37,968 nt of DNA from Emiliania huxleyi CCMP1516 (Eukaryota > Haptophyta > Isochrysidales > Noelaerhabdaceae). The stretch covers positions 493,463 to 531,430 of the forward strand of contig NW_005197273.1 of NCBI RefSeq assembly GCF_000372725.1. The letters run 5' to 3'. The notes below the pieces were generated by a model. It was not told the DNA's origin. It worked only from the letters and a program-made list of their open reading frames with translations, and did not search any database. The position numbers and the translations under genes are program-made. Below, piece by piece: positions 21,518 through 32,900 of this stretch; positions within the stretch are counted from its first letter, which is position 1, and each line of letters starts with the position of its first letter.

Positions 21518-23878
21518 ATGATCATCAACCCGAACCACCAGCATCTGAATGAGTCGACTGAGGACCTCGACGGCACGGAGCTAGCCACCGCCGCCGCGGC
21601 TGCGCTGAGCGGGCAGCGCACATCGGTCGACTCGCCTCCCGCCGCTGACGGCCCAGATCCGCCTCGCAACCCGCGGCCGCCTACCGACATGCGGTGCCCG
21701 CTGCCACCCTTCCCTCCTTCTCTTTCTGTTTGCATGTCCGACCCCCGTGCGCGTGCGCGTGTAGGGCCCAGTCCTTCAACGACGACCTGCTGCCCGAGCG
21801 GAGGAGAGAGATGACCGGCGCGCCTGCGGACGCGAGGACACGGCCGCGCCGCCGACCGACGCCGGCGAGCCTGGGCAACGTGTACGAGAAGCGGTACCAC
21901 GAGACGGTCATCTCGGTGGCGATCTCGGCGGACGACAGCTTTTTCGCCGCGGGAGGAGCCGGCCGCAAGGCGATGGTCTGGCGCGTCGAGGACGGCGAGC
22001 TGTTCGCCTCGTTCGAGACGCGCGACACGATCACCTCGATCGCCTTTGTGGGCGACGCGCTGCTGGCGGGCACCTTTGACAAGCGGCTGCATGGCTTCTC
22101 GCTGCGCATCAGCGCCGCGAGCGAGCAGGGCGGCGCCGGCGAGCGGTCTCTCTTCAACCAAGAGCTGTTCAGCGAGTCCTTCCCAGGCCAGGTCACCGCC
22201 ATCTCCTGCGCCACCGACTCCGCCGACAGAGGCAGCGAGAGCGCGCTCATTGCCGTCGGAGGCACCGACCGCAACGTGATCCTGTACACCACCCGCGCCG
22301 CCGCCACGCCGAAAGAGCCCCCCGAGTACGCCGCCGCCAGCGGCGGCGGCGGCGGCGGCGGCAGTGGCAGCGGCGGCAGCGGCAGCGGCGGCGGCGGAGG
22401 AGGCGGCGGCTTCGGCGCGCGTGGTCGCGCGCCGCCGCTCCCTTTCCCGCTCGATCTGCCGGCGCGGGGGCAAGGGCGTCTTCCTGGCGGGCTCGAGGTG
22501 TGAAGAGACGCTGTTCACACCGCCTAGGCGCGGGGGCAGGGGCGTCTTCCTGGCGGGCTCGAGGTCGCGGCGCGTATCAAGGCGAGATTACCCGAGATTG
22601 ACCGAGGTTGCCCGAGGTTGCCCGAGATTGACCGAGATCGACCGAGGTTGCCCGAGATTGCCCGAGATTGCCCGAGATTGCTCGCGGCGCGCATCAAGGC
22701 GCGCAAGAGACGGCGTGTGTTGGTCCACCGGTCCACCCTCCCTGCACACTGAACAGGCGCAAGGCGACGTGCTCGCGGTGGCGCTCTCCTCGTCTGGCTC
22801 GCTGCTCGCCATCGGAGGGGAGTGTACTGCCCACCTGTTTTTCTTTTTTAGCGGCCTGTTTTCTTTTCCCTAGGCTCGCTGCTCGCCATCGGAGGGGAGT
22901 GTACTGCCCACGTGTTTTCTTTTTTAGCGGCCTGTTTTCTTTTCCCTAGGCTCGCTGCTCGCCATCGGAGGGGAGTGTACTGCCCACGTGTTTTTCTTTT
23001 TTAGCGGGCTGTTTTCTTTTTCCTAGGCTCGCTGCTCGCGATCGGAGGGGAGTGTACTGCCCACGTGTTTTTCTTTTTTAGCGGCCTGTTTTCTTTTCCC
23101 TAGGCTCGCTGCTCGCCATCGGAGGAGAGTGGAACCTGGCGGAGGTGCACGCGCTGACCCCGCTCGAGAGCCGGCAGATCGCGACCTTTCGCTTGCGCGC
23201 CATCGACGTGGGCGGGGTGGTGCACTCGCTGGCCTTTGCGCCGTTCGCCGACAGCGCCGGCCCCGCCTCGGGCTTCTCGCCGCCTCCCTCCCCCGCCCCC
23301 TTTTCGGTGTGGGGCTCGCTGCACTCCCGCCCGCCGCCCGCCGCCCCCGCCGCCCCCGACCTACTCCGCCTCGCCATCGGCTCGTCCGACGCCACGCACA
23401 CGTGGCGAATCCAAGTCGGCAGAGCTGTGAACAGCGTCTCTTCACACCTCTTGCTGTGAGCAGGCACACGTGGAGAATCCAAGTCGGCAGAGCTGTGAAC
23501 AGCGTCTCTTCACACCTCTTGCTGTGAGCAGGCACACGTGGAGAATCCAAGTCGGCAGAGCTGTGAACAGCGTCTCTTCACACCTCTTGCTGTGAGCAGG
23601 CACACGTGGAGAATCCAAGTCGGCGCGCAGGCACGCGCCGCTATCGACGCCGGCGCGCGCAACTCGGCCGCCGACGCCGCCGCGCGCCGGCCGAGGACGC
23701 CGCCGCCGAGCCCGCCGAAGCAGCGGCGGGCGCGGAGACGCGGAGGCGACGCAGGCGCGCCTCACTTCGAGCCTCTCCTCACGACGCCGCACACGGCGAG
23801 GCAGGGCGGCGTCGCATTCTCGGGCGACGGCGAGACGCTCGCCATCGCCGGCGAGCATGCCGTCACGCTGCTCGACTG

Positions 23879-23914
<36 letters not shown>

Positions 23915-26900
23915 GGCGAGCATGCCGTCACGCTGCTCGACTGTCATTAGTTGTTGTTGTTGTTGTTGTTGTGATTATTATTATTATTATTAGGCGAGCA
24001 CGCCGTCACGCTGCTCGACTACTACTACTACTACTACTACTGCTACTATTATTATGATTATTATTAGGCGAGCACGCCGTCACGCTGCTCGACTACTACT
24101 ACTGCTACTATTATTATGATTATTATTAGGCGAGCACGCCGTCACGCTGCTCGACTCGGACACGGGCGCGACGGTGCGGCAGGCAAAGCACCGGCGCAGG
24201 CTGCGCTGCGTCGCCCTCTCGTCGGACGGCGGGCTACCCTAGAGGACCCGAGAGGACCCGAGAGGACCCGAGAGGACCCGAGATGCGCCCTCCCGTCGGA
24301 CGGCGGGCTGCTCGATATCTCCCCACATCTCCCCACATCTCCCCATATGCCCTCTCGTCGGAGGGCGGGCTGCGGGTGTGGCTATCGCGGCGGCTTCGGC
24401 CAGCCCTGAGTGAGTCAGACGCCGACTAGGCGGGCTGCTGCTCGTGGGGGGCGAACCCTCCCCTACCCTCACATGAACAAATCCCCCCCAGGCGGGCTGC
24501 TGCTCGTGGGAGGCTTCGACCAGCTCGTCCGCATGTACCCGGTGCAGACGCGCACCGACGATGAGCCAATGAGTCATGGACTGGTCGGTACACGACCATC
24601 AGTCATCAACAGGTGCGGGCGGGCACCGACTTTGTGGTCTACAAGGGCCTCTCCACGAGCGGGGGAGGGGGCGTCGGCGCGAGCTTGGGCGGCTCCTCCT
24701 CGCTCACCTCCTTTGTTGGCGGCGGCGGCGGCCCGCGCGGCACCGTTTACCTCGAGGCGATGGCCGTGGCTCTGTCCGCGTGCAGCTCGCTTGTGGTGCT
24801 GGCCGGAGGGCTTAAGGGCGGCGACATCGGCTATGTCTCCGTCTTCGACGCGCGGGCCGACGGGCCGGTCTGCTCCCCCGAGTAAGCAGCCGTGAATGAG
24901 CCGAATGAATGCACTGAGCAGGCGCGGACGGACGAGCTGGTCTGCTCCTTGCGCGCCACCAAGCAGGTGCGCGTCGCGACGTTCTCTGCGGACGGCCGCT
25001 TCCTCGCCTTCGGCGGCTTCGACGAGCGAGTCACCATCATCACACACCTGCCGGTCCGAGGCCGCGACGGGGAGATCGAGCGGCTCTCGCTGCACGAGCT
25101 GACGGCGCGGCTCTCCGGCGCCGCGAGGGGAGGCGACGCGTCGGAGCCCCCTGCTACGACTCGCGTCGCCCCCTCACTAGTGGTTGGCTAACAGGCGACG
25201 CGTCGGAGCCCCCCTCGCCCGACGGCGACGGCGCGGCGCGCTCTCCCGCGACGCGAAAGAGCGCGCCCACCGTCATCAGCGGCTCCCCGCCCGCCCTCGG
25301 CCGAGACTCGTCCGACTTCAGCGCGCCCCTCCGCCTCTACCGCGCGTCCTTAGTGAATTAGTGAATTAGTTAATTAATTCATTAATCAATAGGCGCGCCC
25401 CTCCGCCTCTACCGCGCGTCCTTAGTGAATGAGTGAATTAATTAATTAATTAATTAATCAATAGGCGCGCCCCTCCGCCTCTACCGCGCGTCGCTCGCCG
25501 ACAGCAGCGACGCCGCCCGCCCGTCGGACGAGGCGGGAGATTCGTCGAGATAGCGCGCGAGATGCCTCGAGATAGCGCGCGAGATGCCTCGAGATAGCGC
25601 GCGAGATGACTCGAGATAGCGCGGGAGATGCCTCGAGATAGCGCGCGAGATGACTCGAGATAGCGCGCGATATGCCTCGAGATAGCGCGCGAGATGACTC
25701 GAGATAGCGCGCGAGATTCCTCGAGATCACCGGCGAGATTCCTCGGGATTGCGGCGAGCGACGAGCTTCGCGCCCCCCCAGGCGGCCAGCGATGAGCATC
25801 TACCCTCGAGGAATCTCGCCGGTAATCTCGAGGAATCTCGTCGCTCGGTAGGCGGCCAGCGATGAGCAGGTGTCGCCCAAGAGCTGCGCCGCGCCCGCCT
25901 CGCTGCGGCCAACCACGGCGTCGCTCCCCCGCTCGCCGCTAAACCGCGCGCCGTCGCTGCTCGCGCCCCTAGAAGCGAAGCGCGTATTCCAACTAGCAAC
26001 TGGCGAGAGGGCAGCGATTCCGCTGCATTCGGCCGTCCCCCGCTGCACTCGCTGTGTCTGTGTCGCTCGTAGCGTCGCACCGTCGCTCGTTCGACTCTCC
26101 AGCACCGCCCCCCGGCCCCGAGGAGTCCTCGGCACACTCAGGCTTGCGCCGGCCAAGGAGCCCCCGCCCGACTTGCCGGCCGCCGAGGAGTGCTCGCGCA
26201 CGCTCGACTTCAGCGCGTCCGCCCGCCGCCCCGCCTTCATCTGGTCGCTCAGCTTCTCGGGCAGCAGGCCGAGACACGTCCGAGACACGTCCGAGACGCG
26301 TCCGAGACACGTCCGAGACACGTCCGAGACACTTCCGAGACACCTCCGAGACACTTCCGAGACACCTCCGAGACACGTCCGAGACACGTCCGAGACACGT
26401 CCGAGACACTTCCGAGACACTTCCTAGACGCCTCCGAGACACCTCCGAGACACCTCCGAGACACTTCCGAGACACGTCCGAGACACGTCCGAGACACGTC
26501 CGAGACACTTCCGAGACGCTTCCGAGACACGTCCGAGACACCTCCCAGACACGTCCGAGACACCTCCCAGACACTTCCGAGACACGTCCTCCGTGCAGGC
26601 GCCGCCGCTCGGCCGACGCCGGGGAAGGAAGCGACGAAGACGAGTCCGGCCGCGACGGGCCGTCCGCTTTCGCTGTCGCTTCGTGGGACGGCTCCGCACA
26701 CATCTACCACGTCTCCAAGGAGGGGACCTTCTCGCTCGCTTGCCGCATCGGCCGGTCGGACCGCGTGTACTGCGTCTCCCTCTCGGTGAGCGGCGGAATC
26801 GGCTGTGATCTCGGGGGATCTCGGCGGATATCGGCTGTGATCTCGGCTGTGATCTCGGCTGTGATCTCGGCTGTGATCTCGGGTGTGATCTCGGGTGATC

Positions 26901-29900
26901 TCGGGTGTGATCTCGGGTGTGGTCTCGGGTGTGATCTCGGGTGTGATCTCGGGTGTGATCTCGGCAGGTGAGCGGCGGCCTCGTCGCGGTCGGAGGCCGC
27001 GACTCTGCCATCGGGCTGTACGACATCCGGCCGGATCGCCGCCCCCCCTCGCGCGGCGGTCTGGCGGGGCTGCGCGAGCCGTCGCTGTCGGACTCCTTCT
27101 CGCCGTCCGCCGGCTGCGCGCCCTCGGGAGGCACGGGTCGCGGGGCGGGCGGGGCGGGTCGCGGTTCGTGCCTTGGCGCGGACGAGCTGGAGCCGCTCTG
27201 GCTGGCGCAGTGCAACGAGTTTGTGTGCGCACGCTCTCGCCTATGGGTTCGGGTACTGTGGGGGGAGGGTAAGCCACGCATTCGTGTGCCCACAGGTACG
27301 CGTGCACGCTCTCGCACGAGGCGACCGCGCCGCGCTTCTGCGTGCACGGCGGGCCGGACAAGCAGCTGACCGTGCGTGACGCGTCCACCGGCCGCGTGCT
27401 GCACGAGCTCCCCATCGGAGGGACGGTGTGGTGCCTGTCGATTGGCCCCGCGAACCGGTGCGCGGTGTCGGGCGAGTTCCAGCTGGTGCAGGTCGTCGAC
27501 CTTGAGAGCGCTGGCCTCGTGCTCTCGCTGCCCCACACGGGCGAGAACCCGTCCTACTCGGTGGCGCTGACCGAGTCGGCGGTCATCTACACGCAGGAGA
27601 ACACGTGCGTCCGCTACGGGAGAGACGGCTCGACGTACGGCTGGGGCGACCCTTCCTAGACACCTCCCAGACACCTCCTAGACACCTCCTAGACACTTCC
27701 TAGACACCTCCCAGAGACGGCTCGACGTACGGCTGGGGCGACTTGCCCTTCCGCGGCGCCGGCCAGTTGGTCAGGGGTGAATGGACGCATGCATGCATGG
27801 GCAACTAGGTGACTTGCCCTCGTACGCGGCGCTAGCCAAGCTCGTCCGCATGCCGATGGCCAAGAACATCCACGCGGGGTGGGCGGCGCCGTCACCCTAC
27901 CCCCACAGTACCCAGCGCCAGTCACCCGACCCCCGCAGTACCCAAACCAAGGTGGGCGTCGCTCCGCTCGCTCGCGCTGCTGCAGCCGTGGCTGATCAAC
28001 TGCCGCGAGCAGAGCAGCGGAGCAACCTTCCTCCAGCTCGCAGTCACTCACGGCGTGGACGGGGCGATGCTGGACACGCTGCTGGCCGAGGCGAGAGGAC
28101 CCGAGAGGGCGCGAGATTGCGCGAGATTGCGCGAGAGGAGCCGAGATGCTGGACACGCTGCTGGCCGAGGCGAGAGGACCCGAGAGGGCGCGAGATTGCG
28201 CGAGATTGCGCGAGAGGAGCCGAGATGCTGGACACGCTGCTGGCCGAGGCGAGAGGACCCGAGAGGGCGCGAGATTGCGCGAGATTGCGCGAGAGGAGCC
28301 GAGATGCTGGACACGCTGCTGGCCGAGGCGAGAGGACCCGAGAGGGCGCGAGATTGCGCGAGATTGCGCGAGAGGAGCCGAGATGCTGGACACGCTGCTG
28401 GCCGAGGCGAGAGGACCCGAGAGGGCGCGAGATTGCGCGAGATTGCGCGAGAGGAGCCGAGATGCTGGACACGCTGCTGGCCGAGGCGAGAGGACCCGAG
28501 AGGGCGCGAGATTGCGCGAGATTGCGCGAGAGGAGCCGAGATGCTGGACACGCTGCTGGCCGAGGCGAGAGGACCCGAGAGGGCGCGAGATTGCGCGAGA
28601 TTGCGCGAGATGGGCCGAGAGGAGCCGAGATGCGCCGAGACGCTGCCTCGCCTCACCGAGATTGTGCGAGATCACCGAGATTGTGCGAGATGACAGGTGC
28701 CGATCATCGGGCTGCTGCGCGCGCACCACCCGGAGCGTGTCGGGGGCGGCGCGGCCTCAGCTTGGCACGCGGCGCTCGACCAGCGGTCCGACATCTGGGT
28801 GTCGCGCCTCGTGCAGGCGGCGGTGAGCTGTGGACGGCGTCTCTTCACGGCGGTGGTGTGAACAGGTGTCGCGCCTCGTGCAGGCGGTGGTGAGCGGGCG
28901 GGTGTACGCCACGCCCGCCGCCATGTCTCCCATCGCAGAGACGTTTGGCGCGCTCGCGCGGAAGTTCCCGCGGCAGTACCTCCGCCTCCTCTCGGAGATG
29001 CCTCTGGCCTTCGAGGACTCGTGCAGGCTCCGCTCGCCGCACACACGCCGGCTGCAGGTCGAGGTCTGCGGCTCGCGCAGGTTTCTGCTCGACGGGTGGT
29101 GGGAGGACCACTACGCCGCCTCGGGGCTCAACTTTGGCTTCTCGCCGCGCGCGCTGCTCGCCTGGGCGCACTCATGGACCGCGCACCTAGAAGAAGAAGA
29201 GCCTCACAGCCCACCCAGTAGCAGACGGAAGCAAGGAGGCGGGCTCCTCACCTTCCAGCCTGCTCGGCGGTCTCCAGCCGTAGCCACTGCACTCGCCTCC
29301 CTCCCAGCCACTTGGCGCTCTGAAGGCTAACACTGCACAGCGCCGTCTCCCCCGCCCCCGAGGCCAGTGTCCTCAGCTCGTAGGATCGCGGAGCCGGACA
29401 AGCTTCGCCGCCGCACGATCTATGCCGACGGCGGGCTCCGCGCAGGCAACTCTGGCCGCGGGGAGCGGCGGCGTGAACAGCGTCGGTTCACACCCCCTGC
29501 TGTGGATAGGCAACTCTGGCCGCGGGGAGCAGTGGTGGTCGGTGGAGGCCCTCGTGTGCTCGCTGCTGGTGCGGCTGCGCGACTGCTGGGTCGCGTGTTG
29601 CTGTGCCGTCTGCCGCCGCTGCTGCGAGGAGGAGGAGGCGGCCGATTCGCCCGGAGGGCAGCGGGGGGGCGGCGGGGGCAGAGGCGGAGGCTTGCGCACG
29701 ACGGGCGGAGCTAGCGCGGGGCAGTACAGGTGCGGGCCCGTTTTGAGGGCAATCTCGGGCAATCTCGGGCAATCTCGGGCAATCTCGGGCAATGTCGGGC
29801 AATCTCGAGTCCTCTCGCCTGCGGTGCCGCCCAGGCAAGTGGAGGGCGGCGCCGCCTCCTCGCCGCACCACAGGGTTGGAAGCCTCTTCCGCTCGCTCGC

Positions 29901-32900
29901 GCTGCTGCAGGGCGCCGTCGACCAGCAGAGGCGCCCGCCCGCCCCGCAGAGATCCCCCCTCCCCCCAGATCGTCCGCCAGGCTCTCCCCGAGATCACCCG
30001 AGATGACCCGAGATGACCCCAGAGGACACGAGAGGACACCAGATGGCCCGAGAGGACCCGAGAGTGCCAGCACCGGCCGCCAGGTCCGGCTACGCCGTGC
30101 TCACCGAGTCAACCCCCCCTCCCTCCTCCCGGAGACGCAAGCGCGGCGCCGACGGCACCACCACGCACGAGCGCAAGGGGGGCCGCTCGCCGCCCCTCTC
30201 GCGCGACGCCTCCGCCGTCTCCGACCCCGCCTCCGCCTCCTCCAACGCCTCGGCCGCCGAGATGGCGGCCGTGGCGCGCGTGCAGCAGGTTCCCCTTCTG
30301 CCCGCCCCCACCCTTGTCGTCGTCGTCGACGGCGTGGTCGGCGCGACTGCTCCTCTTGTCGCGTGGACGCAGGTCCCCTTTTGTGAGTTTGCCATATCTC
30401 CCCATATCTCCCCATATCTCCCGCAGGTCCCCTTTTGTGAGTTTGCCGGCTTCGCCACCAACCACCTCGCACTCATCGTCGACGCGTCCATCGCCACCGG
30501 CGACATGCATGAGACACTTCCTAGACACTTCCTAGACACTCCCTAGACACTTCCTAGACACCGGCGGCATGAGACTACCCGATATTCCACGAGATTACCC
30601 GAGATCCATCGCGACCGGCGACATGCATCGCCTTCAAGCCGCCGTCGGGAGCAGTGAGGGGTAGACAGTGAGGGTTGGAGACAGGCGACCGCACCGTCTT
30701 CAAGTCGCCGTCGGTCGAGGCCCTCCTCCACTTCAAGTGGCGCGCCTTCGGCTCCGTCCTCTGCCGGCTGCACGCGCGCGGGACACGTCCACGACATGTC
30801 CACGACACGTCCCCCAGGCGCGCCTTCGGCTCCGTCCTCTGGCGGCTGCACGCGCGCGGGACACGTCCACGACATGTCCACGACGCGTCCCCCAGGCGCG
30901 CCTTCGGCTCCGTCATCTGGCGGCTGCACGCGCGCGGGACACGTCCACGACATGTCCACGACACGTCCCCCAGGCGCGCCTTCGGCTCCGTCATCTGGTG
31001 GCTGCACACGGCGCTCTGGCTCTCGTACACGCTCGCGACCGCCGTCTTTGCGTACGCCGCGACGTACTACTTCACAGACTCGCAGTCGGCATGGAAGGAG
31101 ACCCGCGTCTCGCCCCCGCCCGCGCCCCGCTCCGCCAACGGAGCGGTGTGGCTCAGCCCGTCCCTCCCCGGCGGGTAGGCGATGCCTTTCTCGTTCCGCG
31201 CCCCGTACGACTACTTCATGGACGAGGACGCCCCACTGATGGACGAGCTGCAGGACTGCGCCAAGAAGTTTGGCTTCCCGCTCCTTCCCAAGCCGCCGGG
31301 CGGCCAGCGGACGGAGCGCGCCCCGAGACACTTCCTAGACACCTCCTAGGCACCTCCTAGACACCTCCCAGACACCTCCTAGACACCTCCTACTAGACAC
31401 TTCCCAGACACCTCCTAGACACCTCCTAGACACTTCCTAGACACCTCCCAGACACCTCCCAGACACCTCCTAGACACCTCCTACTAGACACTTCCCAAGC
31501 CGCCGGGGCGGGCAGCGGACGGAGCGCACCCTAGCGGTATATCTCCCCATATCTCCCCAGATCTCGGGCCCTAGAAGCGGAACGCGCATTCTCGTACTGC
31601 AACCAGCGCTTCGAGAGGACACGCACTCCGCCATACTCGGCCGTGTTCCGAGGTTGGCGTCCTCAGCACGTAGGCTGCCCATATCTCCCCATATCTCCCC
31701 ATATCTCCCCATATCTCCCGCCCCGAGGCTGGCGGACTCAGCACGTAGGCTGCCCATATCTCCCCACATCTCCCCATATCTCCCCATGTAGGCGCGCGAC
31801 CACTGCGTCTTCTACCTCATCCTCGCCCTCGTCTCCTCGCTGACCTCGCTCGCCCTCGGCGCACTCGTCGTCTTCATCAGCACGGCTGTTAGTTCGCAAG
31901 GGTCAGCTGTTCTGGGTCTCGCAGGCGTCGTCTTCTTCTTCATCAACACGATGTACATCGTCGTGTCGGTGCGCGAGGGCAAGACGCACCTCTCCTACCA
32001 GTACGCGACCAAGGCGGCTTGATGAGAGATGGGGAGAGATGGGGAGATGTGCACCTCTCCTACCAGTGCCAGTACGCGACCGAGGCGGCTTGATGAGGGG
32101 GTTAGTGGGGGGGAGGAGGGATCGGCCACCGAGGCCGAGAGACGAGCCCTGCCGTGTGCGACCAGGCGGCCGTCATCCGCTTCTTCTACGTGGTGATGCA
32201 GCTGCTGGGCCTCGCCGTGGTCCATTTCGGCGCCTCCATGGACCAGGGGCTGCTCGGCCCCGAGGTCACGCGCATGCTGCTCGCGATTGGGATGGGGCTG
32301 CAGTGGGTGGAGCCGATCCGCATCCTCACGCGCCGCCCCGAGTTGACGAAGCAGTTGATTCGTTTCATGACGAGTGAACTAGGTGGAGCTGATCCGCATC
32401 CTCACGCGCCACCCCGAGTTCGGCGAGCTGTACCAGATGGCGAGAAGCGCCCATCTCGCAGAGACGCCCCTCGCGGCCGGCGGTGAGCGCCGTCTGGCGG
32501 GGTAGGTGATCGAGACCTTCTCGCAGACGCGGTACTTCATCTACTTCATGCTGATGGTGACGTGCATGGGCTCGCTCACGCTCGGGCTGCTGCTCTTCGA
32601 CGTGCACACCGTCATCGACTACCCGCCCGACATGGACTACTCGTCCGAGATGCTGCTGCTCGACGAAAAGTACGAGCAGACCGCGACGGGCACCATCGAC
32701 CTGTGGTACAACTTTGGCGACATCTTCCGCTCGTTCCACTCGACGATCGACATCTTCTTCTTCGGCACCAAGAGCGACGCCGTCGAGTCCGCCCTCCTCG
32801 AGGTGCCCCCGCGCATACCTCCCCCATATCTCCCCCTCTCTCATGGTCCGCCCTCTCCTCGAGGTGCATATCTCCCCATATCTCCCCACATCTCGTGGTC

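Noticed and set aside
26054..27674. Long open frames on both strands made of RHVRDTSET-like repeats
   Set aside because: They are translations of the 11-nt intron minisatellite. A repeat whose unit is not a multiple of three and has no stop word is open in all frames.
27646..27808. An intron with an AG...AG or other odd boundary at the repeated GAGACGGCTCGACG
   Set aside because: A single GC-AG intron from 27646 to 27808 explains the duplicated segment as an internal copy and keeps the frame, so the odd boundary is unnecessary.
28044..28893. Open frames over the 79-bp array, and the array as a CRISPR
   Set aside because: The units are contiguous with no unique spacers and no cas genes in a eukaryotic context. 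The frames are open only because the unit lacks stop words. The downstream exon belongs to the channel gene.
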